In this document: one piece after another, positions 1 through 6,777 of the stretch
How positions within the stretch are numbered: the stretch's first letter is position 1
Layout of the letters: each line of letters begins with the position of its first letter
DNA from: Elusimicrobiota bacterium
Lineage (GTDB): Bacteria; Elusimicrobiota; Elusimicrobia; UBA1565
Direction: 5' to 3'
Length of the DNA stretch: 59,785 nucleotides
Assembly (NCBI GenBank): GCA_003450735.1
Contig: DMEZ01000055.1
Span: 31,027-90,811 of the forward strand
The notes under the pieces: generated by a model
Databases searched by the model: none
The model's input: the letters and a program-made list of their open reading frames with translations, nothing else
What the model was told of the DNA's origin: nothing
Position numbers and translations under genes: made by a program

Positions 1-857
1 CCCTCGTAGCCGATCCAGCAGCCGTCCACGCCCATCTCGAGCAGCTCTTCCGTGGTGTACTGGCTGAGGGCCTTGAAGCTCGCGAAGCAGAACAGGGAGA
101 GCGGCTTGCCGCCCTGGATGACGCAGTCGCGGAACTCCATCGCCCGCTTCTTGTTGAGCAGAAAGTCCTCGTCGAGGATGGTGAACTGCATGTTCGGGTC
201 CTTCTCGAGGTACTGCGTGACGACGTTGTAGATGTCCTGGCCCGTAGGCAGGAGCTTGATGTGCTTGCGCTTGAAGTAGTGCGAGGTGCAGCAGAAGTCG
301 CAGCCGTTGGGGCAGCCGAGGCCCGCGAAGATCATCCCGGTGTTCGAGGCCGGCGCCGAGAAGAAGCGCAGGCGGCTGACGATGTCCGGGTGGTCGTAGG
401 GCATGGCCTTGGGCAGCTCGCCCAAGAGGGCCCGCATGAACGCCACGCCCTCGCCGCGGCAGATGAGGTCGCAGTGGGGCTTGAGCTCTTCGTCCGTGAG
501 GACGGTGCCGTAGCCGCCCGCGATGATCTTCGACTGGGGGGCGTGCTCGCGGATGAGGGCCGAAACCTCCTTCATGCGGTGGAAGGTCGAAAGGATGAAG
601 GAGATGCCGACGTAGTCGTAGCCCTTCTTGAGCTCGGAGATGAGCTCCTTCTTGGATGGGAAATGGAGGACCGTCGTCGGGGTGTCGATGTTGTGGGCGA
701 TGTAGTCGAGGCCGAAGTGGAGGTGCGTCGCGCGGGGGCTGAAGATGCCCTGGGCGCGGGTGACCTGGCCGAAGAGGAGCTCATAGCCGACGCTGGGGCC
801 GTCGCCGTGCTTGGGGCCTAGGGGGCGGCAGACCGTGGTGAAGAGGATTTTTGTCAT
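1..857 (-). CDS. B12-binding domain radical SAM protein (3' end cut by window)
   Basis: The reading frame starts at an ATG preceded by GGAG four bases upstream and is open to the window edge, so about 285 residues of a longer protein are visible. The first ~150 residues look like a cobalamin-binding Rossmann domain (IIAGGYG followed by CRGEG is typical of this family). Near residue 185 comes GCPNGCDFC, the CxxxCxxC cluster that binds the SAM-cleaving 4Fe-4S centre. Such proteins catalyse radical methylations, ring rearrangements or thioether chemistry on lipids, hopanoids or natural products. The substrate cannot be read from the sequence. The C-terminal domain that would help define the subfamily lies outside the window. 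Confidence 0.85.
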   Translation of the reverse strand, partial: MTKILFTTVCRPLGPKHGDGPSVGYELLFGQVTRAQGIFSPRATHLHFGLDYIAHNIDTPTTVLHFPSKKELISELKKGYDYVGISFILSTFHRMKEVSALIREHAPQSKIIAGGYGTVLTDEELKPHCDLICRGEGVAFMRALLGELPKAMPYDHPDIVSRLRFFSAPASNTGMIFAGLGCPNGCDFCCTSHYFKRKHIKLLPTGQDIYNVVTQYLEKDPNMQFTILDEDFLLNKKRAMEFRDCVIQGGKPLSLFCFASFKALSQYTTEELLEMGVDGCWIGYE

Positions 858-915
858 GTTTCTCCGTATGCCGACTGGTCAGGAAAGCGGTGTTCGGCCA
901 AGGCGGTAAGTCATT

Positions 916-1431
916 TTAGCAAATCCGGGCGAACCCGGCGGCCATGCTGGCCAAAGACCCGCGGTGGAGGGCGGGCCGGCCCGAGGCGCAGGCTTTGGCG
1001 GGGACGACGACCTCGAAGCCGAGGTCGAAGGCGTCGCGGACGGTGGACTCGACGCAGAGATGCGTTTTTATGCCGCAGATCACTAGCTTTTTCACCTTCC
1101 TGGACTTGAGCCAACGCAGGAGGGAGGTGCCCCGGAAGGCGCTGTAGCAGCCCTTGATGAAGCGCTTGCCGGCCGGGAAGGTCGCAGGCAGGGCCAGGGC
1201 GGCCTGGCCCCGGCAGACCTTATGCCAGCGCTTGGTCATGGGGCCGGTCTTGGGGGTCCGGTAGACCGCGTAGGCGATGGGTCGGCCCGCTCTATGGAAG
1301 GCCTTGGCCAGGGCGCGCACGCGGGGCAGGATGGCCTTGGCGGAGGGCATGAAGGCGGGGCTGTCCGGGTCCAGGAAGAAGCCCTGCATGTCCACGACCA
1401 GGAGAGCCGGCGTGTGTTTCTCGCGTTTCAT
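916..1431 (-). CDS. isochorismatase-like cysteine hydrolase
   Basis: The 171-residue product starts MKREKHTP, following an extended -10 box with no clear ribosome site. It shows the Asp-Lys-Cys triad of the isochorismatase superfamily: LLVVDMQ near residue 13, the Lys of FIKGCYSAF near the middle, and the Cys of THLCVEST after a conserved IKT turn. Members hydrolyse amides or vinyl ethers (nicotinamide, N-carbamoyl compounds, isochorismate). Substrate residues are not distinctive enough to choose one, although nicotinamidase-like or general cysteine hydrolase is most likely. Upstream in-frame codons exist but would cross the promoter and repeat sequence, so the short start is preferred. Confidence 0.8.
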   Translation of the reverse strand: MKREKHTPALLVVDMQGFFLDPDSPAFMPSAKAILPRVRALAKAFHRAGRPIAYAVYRTPKTGPMTKRWHKVCRGQAALALPATFPAGKRFIKGCYSAFRGTSLLRWLKSRKVKKLVICGIKTHLCVESTVRDAFDLGFEVVVPAKACASGRPALHRGSLASMAAGFARIC

Positions 1432-1452
1432 GGAGCGTACTTTACCATGTCT
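1432..1452 (-). promoter_or_regulatory. extended -10 promoter for the cysteine hydrolase
   Basis: On the minus strand TGGTAAAGT (extended -10, box at 1439-1444) lies 7 bases before the ATG at 1431, so the transcript would be nearly leaderless. A close relative of this block (GACATGGTAnAGTACGCT) precedes the damaged small gene at 45866. Confidence 0.45.
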
Positions 1453-1490
1453 CAAGGGAGCCGGAACCGCCAGACTAGGGGCTCGACCAC

Positions 1491-1551
1491 AAGGACCTTG
1501 CTCAGGCACGCCGCCCACAAGCTCACGCATCCCCGGACCCGCTCACGTGCT
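1491..1551. repeat. dispersed 60-bp repeat, copy 1
   Basis: This segment matches 5988-6047 at roughly 80% (long shared block GACCTTGCTCAGGCACGCCG, then GCCCAC, GCTC and GGACCCGCTCACG). Read on the minus strand both copies encode a similar peptide containing WAACLSKV, so it may be the tail of a decayed gene or a non-coding repeat. Copy 2 sits beside an IS91-like fragment. Confidence 0.6.
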
Positions 1552-1623
1552 CTCGCGACCGCTTGAGGCTGGTGGCCCAAAAGTCCTCCAGCGCTCATGT
1601 AGGCGTTGTAATTCTTCGTTTAA

Positions 1624-1651
1624 TTGTTTACGTCGGAATAGTTGGTATTAT
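1624..1651 (+). promoter_or_regulatory. sigma-70-like promoter upstream of the zinc-ribbon nuclease gene
   Basis: TTGTTT at 1624-1629 and TATTAT at 1646-1651 are 16 bases apart in an AT-rich leader about 70 bases before the ATG at 1722. The leader has the same low GC as the gene it precedes, which suggests promoter and gene moved together. Confidence 0.4.
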
Positions 1652-1721
1652 GGATTTAGTCGGAAGTGATTTTTAGTTCGACATATCCATCACGGTTGAG
1701 ATGCATTGCGACTGGTAGCTT

Positions 1722-3068
1722 ATGAAGAAATTAACAATAGCGGAGATGAGGGCGCTCGCAGCAAAACACAAGGGCGAATGTCTTTCAAAACGCTACATAG
1801 ACAGCCAGACAAAACTAAAGTGGCGCTGCCATAGAAAACATGTATGGCACGCAGTCCCTACTTCCATCAAGGCTGGTACCTGGTGCATCAAGTGTCATGC
1901 AATTGACCGGATGTTTTCAATTGAAATGATGCACGCCGCCGCCAAGAAACGCGGTGGAAAATGTTTAAGCAAACGATATGCTGGCAGCACCCACCCGTTA
2001 AAGTGGCAATGTCGCGAAGGACATTGCTGGAAAGCTCGGCCGATTCATGTGCTGCGTGGATCATGGTGCCCCAAATGCGCCGGGAAAGGCAAATACAATC
2101 TGAATGAGATGCGCAAACTAGCCAAGAAACGCGGCGGCCGATGTATCTCGAAGACATATGGCTCCTTACAGGATAAATACCTTTGGGTTTGCGTTGACGG
2201 ACATAAATTTACCGCAACAGCTAATAATGTTTTGAATGGCAGTTGGTGTAAGGAATGTTCCGCATACCTTAGTGAGCGCCTCCTTCGCGCCGCGTTTTCG
2301 CAGTTGTTTGGCAGCGAATTCCCAACGATCCGCCCGCGCTGGCTACGCAATGTAGAAGGCAATCGCCTCGAACTTGACGGATATTCATCCAAGTTGCGAT
2401 TGGCATTTGAGCATAATGGGCTTCAGCATTATTCGATTTTCTCTCGTTTTGGTGTAGGTCGTATGGAGTTGGCTAAGCGGAAACGCGACGATGCAACAAA
2501 GAGGCGTCTATGCAAATTGCATCACATACGACTGATTACGATTCCATACTCAGTACGACTAAATGAATATAAGGACTTCATAATTCGCGCAGCGACAAAA
2601 CTTGGGATAAGAATCCCGAAGGCTCGTCTAACTATGAGTATTGATTATTCTCCAGCCTATTCCAGAAGTAGAATCGGCCAAATCAAAGCCATTGCGCGCC
2701 AAAAGGGCTGGAGGTGCCTTTCCCGGAGTTACATTGACGCTGACACAAGACTGTTGTTCCGATGCTCAAAAGGCCACGAATGGCTGATGTTCCCTTATCA
2801 ATTGCAGCGCATTGATTGGTGCCCCAAGTGTCAAAGTAAAGAGAAAAGGAGCATCAAATCAGCTAAAGCAATAGCACGACTCAGGCTGACCGCCAAGAAG
2901 CATGGCGGCCAACTCCTCTCCACGAAATATGTGAATAGCATCACGCCGCTTCTTTGGGAATGTGCAAGAAAGCATCGCTGGAAGGCATCCCCCGCTAGTG
3001 TTATGTGTCATGGATCATGGTGTCGACGGTGCTGGATTGAACACAAGGACAGAGATCATTATCGATAA
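1722..3068 (+). CDS. zinc-ribbon repeat protein with embedded Vsr-like nuclease domain
   Basis: A 448-residue protein with five repeats of about 60 residues. Each has a helix, a KCLS.xY strand, WxC...GHxW, then GSWCxxC. The closing cysteine pairs are at 55/58, 116/119, 176/179, 367/370 and 434/437, and partner cysteines at 36, 97, 157, 348 and 414. Between repeats 3 and 4 (about 185-300) sits a domain with LELDGY (D219), LAFEHNGLQHY (E230, Q235, H236), RDDATKRRLC and LITIPY, which matches the PD-(D/E)xK/Vsr-like endonuclease pattern. The repeats resemble the probable zinc-ribbon (treble-clef) modules found near such nucleases. Base composition is near 47% GC against ~70% outside, a clear sign of recent transfer. 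A DNA-binding nuclease for defence or for a mobile element is likely; the exact role is unknown. Confidence 0.75.
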   Translation: MKKLTIAEMRALAAKHKGECLSKRYIDSQTKLKWRCHRKHVWHAVPTSIKAGTWCIKCHAIDRMFSIEMMHAAAKKRGGKCLSKRYAGSTHPLKWQCREGHCWKARPIHVLRGSWCPKCAGKGKYNLNEMRKLAKKRGGRCISKTYGSLQDKYLWVCVDGHKFTATANNVLNGSWCKECSAYLSERLLRAAFSQLFGSEFPTIRPRWLRNVEGNRLELDGYSSKLRLAFEHNGLQHYSIFSRFGVGRMELAKRKRDDATKRRLCKLHHIRLITIPYSVRLNEYKDFIIRAATKLGIRIPKARLTMSIDYSPAYSRSRIGQIKAIARQKGWRCLSRSYIDADTRLLFRCSKGHEWLMFPYQLQRIDWCPKCQSKEKRSIKSAKAIARLRLTAKKHGGQLLSTKYVNSITPLLWECARKHRWKASPASVMCHGSWCRRCWIEHKDRDHYR

Positions 3069-3280
3069 ATCAAAGCAATAACTAGATGGCCAAGTCCAAA
3101 GCGCCAAATCAACTCTTCGATAAATAATTTGCCGCCTATCCGAAGAGATCTCAATCGAGATTCCACAATGACGGCATAATTGCCGAAAACGTATTTGAGC
3201 GCGAAAATCCACGACCCCGTTTCATCACAACAGAATCCAATAGCACCGATGGTGCATATGGCACGTACCGACCCGCAAGG
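3069..3280. other. AT-rich intergenic tail of the transferred segment
   Basis: The low-GC composition of the nuclease gene continues to about 3260, then switches to the GC-rich background next to the short hairpin GCACCGATGGTGC at about 3243-3255. I see no convincing gene here. The switch point is the likely right edge of the foreign segment. Confidence 0.4.
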
Positions 3281-3330
3281 AAGTTCCCTCGCACGGGAAC
3301 TTTTTAGGGGGGTCATACGTACATGTGGGT
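3281..3330 (+). promoter_or_regulatory. ECF-type promoter with near-palindromic -35 region, ORF6N copy 1
   Basis: GGAAC at 3296-3300, a 17-base spacer and CGTAC at 3318-3322 are followed by 8 bases and the ATG at 3331. The -35 lies in an imperfect inverted repeat (AAGTTCCC...GGGAACTT, 3281-3302). Spacing and flanks are shared with 6216-6250, 47136-47170 and 37765-37799. The geometry resembles ECF sigma promoters and predicts a leaderless transcript. Confidence 0.6.
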
Positions 3331-3597
3331 ATGGAGAATCCCGAATCCTTACTGCCCATCGAGCAGAGGATCCTCATCATCCGCGGCCAGCGCGTGATGC
3401 TCGCCGCGGACATAGCATCCGTATATGGGGTCACCCCTAGACGTCTGAATCAGCAAGTCAACCGAAACCGCGACAGATTCCCCTCGGATTTCGCTTTCCG
3501 ATTGACCCCGGCCGAGCGGGATGAGGTGGTTTCAAAATGCAACCACCCCGGCGGATCGGCTTCCGGCCCAAGTCTTCGCCCTCATGAGGTATACTGA
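3331..3597 (+). pseudogene. ORF6N-domain protein, internally deleted
   Basis: The frame encodes 88 residues. The first ~65 match the ORF6N DNA-binding domain of phage antirepressor-like proteins: IEQRILIIRGQRVMLAADIA, YGVTPRRLNQQV, NRFPSDFAFRLT-like spacing (here DRFPSDFAFRLT). After ...DEVVSKCNH the sequence jumps to the far 3' end of a typical copy. A 24-base block at 3546-3569 is identical to 6721-6744, the last bases of the other copy, but in a different frame. The missing piece would encode the conserved FTEHGAIMLASVLNS and VHVVRAFARLRE parts. A small truncated protein may still be made, since promoter and start are intact. Confidence 0.7.
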
Positions 3598-3601
3598 TGC
3601 C
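3590..3601 (+). promoter_or_regulatory. -10 box close to the start of the flavoprotein gene
   Basis: TATACT at 3590-3595 lies 6 bases before the ATG at 3602, overlapping the end of the ORF6N remnant. No good -35 is seen. The distance fits leaderless transcription, a pattern repeated elsewhere in the window. Confidence 0.35.
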
Positions 3602-4834
3602 ATGTCCCAAGGGAGCCAAAACAAGCGCTGCGACCTCGCCATCATCGGCGGGGGCGCCTCGGGGCTGACCGCGGCTATCGCCGCGGGCCGGCGCGGGCGC
3701 CGGGTCGTCGTCTGCGAGAAGATGCCCCGCCCGGGGCTGAAGCTGCTCGCCTCCGGGGGCGGGCGCTGCAACGTGACCAACACGCTCCCCGCCGAGGCGT
3801 TCATGGAGCGCTTCGGGCCGGAGGGCCGCTTCATGGGGCCGGCGCTCGCGGAGCTAGGCGGCGAGAAGCTGCGGCGGTTCCTCCGCGAGCTCGGTATCGA
3901 GACCGTGGTCGACGACGGCTTGCGCGTCTGGCCGGCGACGCGGCGCTCGGAGACGGTGCTCTCGGGGCTCCTGGCGGAGGCGAAGCGCCTCGGCGTGCGC
4001 CTCATGCTGGGCTGCGAGGTGCGCTCGGCGCTCTTCGCCGAGGGCTGTTTCCAGCTGGCCTGCAAGGCCGGCACGATCGCGGCGGAGAAGCTGATCCTCG
4101 CCACCGGCGGCCTGACCTACCCGCGGCTCGGGGCCACAGGCGACGGCTACCGGTTCGCCGCCGCGTTCGGCCACAGCGTGAAGCCCTGCTGCCCGGCAGG
4201 GGTGCCCCTCCTGACCCGCGAGGATTGGCCCGGCCGCTGCAAGGCGTTCACGATCGGCAAGGCCCTCGTGCGGATCGCCGTTGGCGGGCAGAAGAAGCGG
4301 GTCTTCAACGGCGACGTGATCTTCACCGAGCACGGGGTCGCCGGGCCGGTGATCCTCGACCTGTCCCGTGAGATCCCCCCGCTCCTCGCGAGGCACGGGA
4401 CGGTCCCGCTGCAACTGAACCTCTGCCGCGGAAGGGACCGCGAGGATTGGCAGGCGATCCTCAAGGGCTGGCGGCACGGCGCCGTGCGGGAGCGCCTCGC
4501 GGAGCACTTTCCGCCGCCCCTCGCGGAAGTCCTCTGCGAGCTGGCCGGGACCGCGGGAACCGCGGCCCGCGCCCTTGGCGGTGAGCCGGCCGAGCGGCTG
4601 ATCGGCCTCCTGGTGGAGACGCCGCTGACCGTGGTCGGCACGGCGGGCTACGACCAGGCCTTCATCACCCGCGGCGGCGTCTCGCTCAAGGAAGTCGACC
4701 CGGACACCTTGGAGAGCCGGCTCTGCCCCGGCCTCTACCTCTGCGGGGAACTGCTCGACCTCGACGGCCCTTGCGGGGGATTCAACCTGCAGTGGGCGTT
4801 CGCCAGCGGCTACCTCGCCGGGCTCGGAAGATAG
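3602..4834 (+). CDS. BaiN/HI0933-family FAD-dependent oxidoreductase
   Basis: A 410-residue flavoprotein. The N-terminus has the dinucleotide-binding loop IIGGGASGLTAA followed by CEKMPRPGLKLLASGGGRCN, the hallmark of the HI0933/YhiN (BaiN, RdsA) family. The ATGGLTYPRLGATGDG block and the C-terminal CGELLDLDGPCGGFNLQ block, which closes over FAD, are also present. Family members reduce unsaturated substrates such as 3-oxo-delta-4 bile acids, but most are of unknown function. The start MSQGSQ is chosen because it follows the -10 box; earlier in-frame ATGs lie in the ORF6N remnant. The gene body has the local GC-rich composition, unlike the AT-rich block just upstream. Confidence 0.85.
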   Translation: MSQGSQNKRCDLAIIGGGASGLTAAIAAGRRGRRVVVCEKMPRPGLKLLASGGGRCNVTNTLPAEAFMERFGPEGRFMGPALAELGGEKLRRFLRELGIETVVDDGLRVWPATRRSETVLSGLLAEAKRLGVRLMLGCEVRSALFAEGCFQLACKAGTIAAEKLILATGGLTYPRLGATGDGYRFAAAFGHSVKPCCPAGVPLLTREDWPGRCKAFTIGKALVRIAVGGQKKRVFNGDVIFTEHGVAGPVILDLSREIPPLLARHGTVPLQLNLCRGRDREDWQAILKGWRHGAVRERLAEHFPPPLAEVLCELAGTAGTAARALGGEPAERLIGLLVETPLTVVGTAGYDQAFITRGGVSLKEVDPDTLESRLCPGLYLCGELLDLDGPCGGFNLQWAFASGYLAGLGR

Positions 4835-4929
4835 CCGGGCGCGGGCCCGCCCTACCCCTGGGGCGGCTTCGCCGTCGTAGTCCGAGAGTTCGTCGATGCC
4901 CTCGTAGCGTTCGACTCTCGCGGCTGGAC

Positions 4930-5475
4930 TCAATGGACGCCGATCTGCTCCAGCAAGTCTTGAATCCCCAGTTCCCCGGCCCAGCGCTTCAGATACGCAC
5001 GGTCGAGGCGCTCCTTCTGCAGTTCAAAGACCCTTCGAGCGTCTTCGACCTGTCTGAGAGATCCCCCCTGACGGCTCCAGCGGAGCTTTGACAAGATGAG
5101 GTCTTCCGGAGCGATGACACTCACGAGATCGTCCCCGACCCGCTCCTGGCGCTTCCCCTGGAATGCCGTCCTGGCATATTCCTCGTCCGTCAGGAGGTAG
5201 AAGTCCAGCTTCAGGCCCGAGCTCTTATGGACCGCGTTGAACTGGCCGCCGGCCTGCCGGGCTTCCGCGAGCGTTTGCGCATCCAGATAGTACTCCGAGC
5301 TCAGAGCTTCCACGAGCCGCTGCATGCCCTTCGAATCGACGGCAATCACCAGGTCGGCGTCGAAGGTGGAGCGGATCGCTCCGTAGAGGTTCGACGCGTA
5401 GGACCCCGTCAGCATGTGCGGGACGGGCAGACGGGCGAGCAAGCGGAGGACTTCGAATAGCGGAGCGTCGGTCAC
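4930..5475 (-). CDS. nucleotidyltransferase (AbiEii/DUF6036-like)
   Basis: A 181-residue protein starting at a GTG that overlaps the stop of the gene before it by four bases (GTGA). MLTGSYASNLYG with FDADLVIAV is the GS...DxD nucleotidyltransferase-fold signature, and LKLDFYLL supplies a third acidic position. VIAPEDLILSKL and EDARRVFE match the later part of AbiEii/DUF6036-type proteins. Related enzymes act as toxins in two-gene modules or as uncharacterised nucleotide transferases. Its close coupling to a small upstream protein supports a toxin-antitoxin-like pair, but this is inference. The longer open frame upstream overlaps the partner gene and is not expected to be translated. Confidence 0.65.
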   Translation of the reverse strand: MTDAPLFEVLRLLARLPVPHMLTGSYASNLYGAIRSTFDADLVIAVDSKGMQRLVEALSSEYYLDAQTLAEARQAGGQFNAVHKSSGLKLDFYLLTDEEYARTAFQGKRQERVGDDLVSVIAPEDLILSKLRWSRQGGSLRQVEDARRVFELQKERLDRAYLKRWAGELGIQDLLEQIGVH

Positions 5476-5699
5476 CGGGAGCCGGAATAGAACCGGGCGA
5501 AGAGGCGCTGGGGGAGGATATGCTCCAAGACGCGCAGGCGCATGGCTTCGGGAGCGAGGTCTCCCTCGCGGGACCGGATGCCCGCCTCGAGCAGGCGAAG
5601 GTTGTCCTCGCGCAGGCGCGCCGCCGAAGCCAAACGCTCGGCCGGGCTCATTCGACGGAGAATCTCCACCTGGGTGTCTTGCGCGCTGATCCTTCCCAT
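5472..5699 (-). CDS. small partner protein of the nucleotidyltransferase
   Basis: A 75-residue protein rich in Arg and Leu (QVEILRRMSPAERLASAARL, AGIRSREGDL, LRVLEHILP), mostly helical and without membrane segments. Small proteins of this style (ILRRMS..ERL followed by AGIR.R) are commonly found directly ahead of AbiEii/DUF6036-like nucleotidyltransferases. The stop overlaps the GTG of the transferase, so translation is probably coupled. An antitoxin or regulatory subunit role is likely from context only. A good promoter lies just upstream: TTGCGG, 17 bases, TACAAT, then 6 bases to the ATG. Confidence 0.6.
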   Translation of the reverse strand: MGRISAQDTQVEILRRMSPAERLASAARLREDNLRLLEAGIRSREGDLAPEAMRLRVLEHILPQRLFARFYSGSR

Positions 5700-5705
5700 G
5701 CCTCA

Positions 5706-5734
5706 ATTGTAGCCCGTTCCCGGTTTGTCCGCAA
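5706..5734 (-). promoter_or_regulatory. promoter of the nucleotidyltransferase pair
   Basis: On the minus strand TTGCGG (5729-5734) and TACAAT (5706-5711) are 17 bases apart, and the ATG is 6 bases past the -10. This is the clearest sigma-70-type leaderless arrangement in the window. Confidence 0.55.
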
Positions 5735-5783
5735 GACTGGTGTACAGCGGCGGCCGTTCTCCTTTCTGCAGTCCCCTGAGCGC

Positions 5784-5858
5784 CTATTGCGCGAAGGGGA
5801 CCGCCACCGGGACCAGCTCGGTCGAGCACACACGACAAACCAGAGGCTCAACCTCGTC
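5784..5858 (-). pseudogene. gene-tail remnant encoding CSTELVPVAV
   Basis: The minus strand reads DEVEPLVCRVCSTELVPVAVP and stops. The plus strand at 46806-46850 reads RECSAELVPVAVS. The shared CSxELVPVAV peptide, kept at both places with different third bases, suggests two remnants of the same unidentified gene tail. The CxxC may be half of a zinc site. No full-length copy is in the window. Confidence 0.35.
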
Positions 5859-5987
5859 CAAAACATCCAGACGCCGTATCGAACTTTCCGAACGACTTCG
5901 GTTCGATACGTCCAAATCTACGACGTTTGGAAGATTTGGACGTAGGTTTTGGACGTCCCGAACCTACGAATCTTGGATGTTCGGGAC
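5855..5987. repeat. cluster of six interlocking inverted repeats
   Basis: Within 133 bases the following pairs are exact: 5855-5864 with 5946-5955, 5862-5869 with 5974-5981, 5875-5884 with 5901-5910, 5907-5918 with 5933-5944, 5941-5948 with 5961-5968, and 5955-5963 with 5979-5987. Arms are 8-12 bases. The right arm of one pair overlaps the left arm of the next, so several structures exclude each other. No gene is apparent. See findings for possible meanings. Confidence 0.7.
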
Positions 5988-6047
5988 AAAGACCTTGCTC
6001 AGGCACGCCGCCCACGAGCTCGCGCACGTACGGACCCGCTCACGCGC
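5988..6047. repeat. dispersed 60-bp repeat, copy 2
   Basis: Partner of 1491-1551. It begins immediately at the right edge of the inverted-repeat cluster and ends next to the IS91-like fragment. Confidence 0.6.
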
Positions 6048-6049
6048 CT

Positions 6050-6190
6050 TCATGTACTCCAGCCGTTTGGCGGATGGAGCGAAGGCTTGCGCGCGTCCTC
6101 GACGCGGGGTCGGACGAGGTACTCCTCCAGATGGTCCTGGACGATGCGGTAAAGCGGGCTTCCCCGAGAGTCGCGGGCGCGGTACCCCAT
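6050..6190 (-). pseudogene. possible IS91-family transposase N-terminal fragment
   Basis: A 46-codon frame begins MGYRARDSRGSPLYRIVQDH. The pattern YRxRDxxxSPLYxxVxDHxE is that of the N-terminus of IS91-like transposases, just ahead of their zinc-binding domain. After HLEEYL the likeness is lost and the frame stops, with none of the zinc-binding cysteines or the HUH catalytic domain. I read it as a remnant of an insertion. The match rests on about 20 residues, so it is tentative. Confidence 0.4.
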
Positions 6191-6200
6191 ACCCGCAAGG

Positions 6201-6250
6201 AAGTTCCCTCGCGAGGGAACTTTTTCGGGGGGTCAAGCGTACATGTAGGC
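6201..6250 (+). promoter_or_regulatory. ECF-type promoter with perfect 22-bp palindrome, ORF6N copy 2
   Basis: GGAAC at 6216-6220, 17 bases, CGTAC at 6238-6242, 8 bases, ATG at 6251. The -35 is half of the perfect palindrome at 6201-6222 (AAGTTCCCTCG and its complement), a natural operator site. The T-run after it could alternatively make this hairpin an intrinsic terminator. Confidence 0.6.
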
Positions 6251-6747
6251 ATGGAAACCCCTCCCATCCCCGAAAGTTTCGAGCATCGCATCCATCTCAT
6301 CCGGAAACGCCGGGTCATGCTCGATGCCGACCTTGCCGCGATCTACGCGGTCACGACCAAACGGCTCAACGAGCAAGTCCGCCGGAACCCGAACAGATTC
6401 CGGATTTCATGTTCCGGCTGACCGATGCCGAATCCGCCGCGATGCGGTCGCATTCTGCGACCGCATCCAAACGCAATGTCCGCCACCGGGCTTTCGCTTT
6501 CACGGAGCATGGCGCCATCATGCTGGCCAGCGTGCTCAACAGTCCTGTCGCGATCGAAGCGAGCGTCCATGTCGTACGGGCCTTCGCTCGTCTACGCGAG
6601 ATGCTGGCCACTCACAAGGACTTGATCCGGAGGATTGATGATCTGGAGAGAAGATACGATGCCCAGTTCAAGACTGTCTTCGATGCGATACGAGCGCTGA
6701 TGGAACCGCCTCCGGAGCCGCCCCGGCGGATCGGCTTCCGGCCCTAG
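6251..6747 (+). pseudogene. ORF6N-domain protein with a frameshift
   Basis: The start METPPIPESFEHRIHLIRKR runs into the ORF6N signature (LDADLAAIYAVTTKRLNEQV, RNPNRF) and then hits a stop near 6421. The next frame continues seamlessly with DFMFRLTDAESAAM, FTEHGAIMLASVLNS and VHVVRAFARLREML, then a C-terminal helical tail. One C in the run after AGATTC would restore a ~165-residue protein (RFPDFMFRLT). ORF6N proteins are phage or integrated-element DNA-binding proteins related to antirepressors. Either the gene is broken, or the assembly has a one-base error at about 6400. Promoter and start are intact and match copy 1. Confidence 0.75.
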
Positions 6748-6777
6748 CCTGCCGTTTCAGCGGGAAACCGCCGCCCG

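Noticed and set aside
261..821. Plus-strand 186-codon frame opposite the radical SAM gene
   Set aside because: Low-complexity Ala/Gly/Val/Glu composition typical of antisense reading in GC-rich DNA, and the opposite strand has clear CxxxCxxC and B12-domain motifs.
3854..4933. Minus-strand 359-codon frame
   Set aside because: It is the shadow of the BaiN-like gene, with repetitive Ala/Glu/Gly/Arg composition and no domain.
5855..5987. Integron attC site or CRISPR array
   Set aside because: The inverted words do not match attC core boxes (RYYYAAC/GTTRRRY), there is no integrase nearby, and the repeats are not direct or evenly spaced.
6201..6226. Simple intrinsic terminator before ORF6N copy 2
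   Set aside because: The palindrome with a T-run could terminate, but the same GGAAC half is kept with fixed distance to CGTAC and ATG at four places, two of which lack the palindrome. A promoter/operator reading explains more.
5725..6250. Long plus-strand frame leading into the second ORF6N gene
   Set aside because: It crosses inverted repeats, remnants and the ECF-type promoter; only the part after 6405 resembles protein, and that belongs to the frameshifted ORF6N gene.
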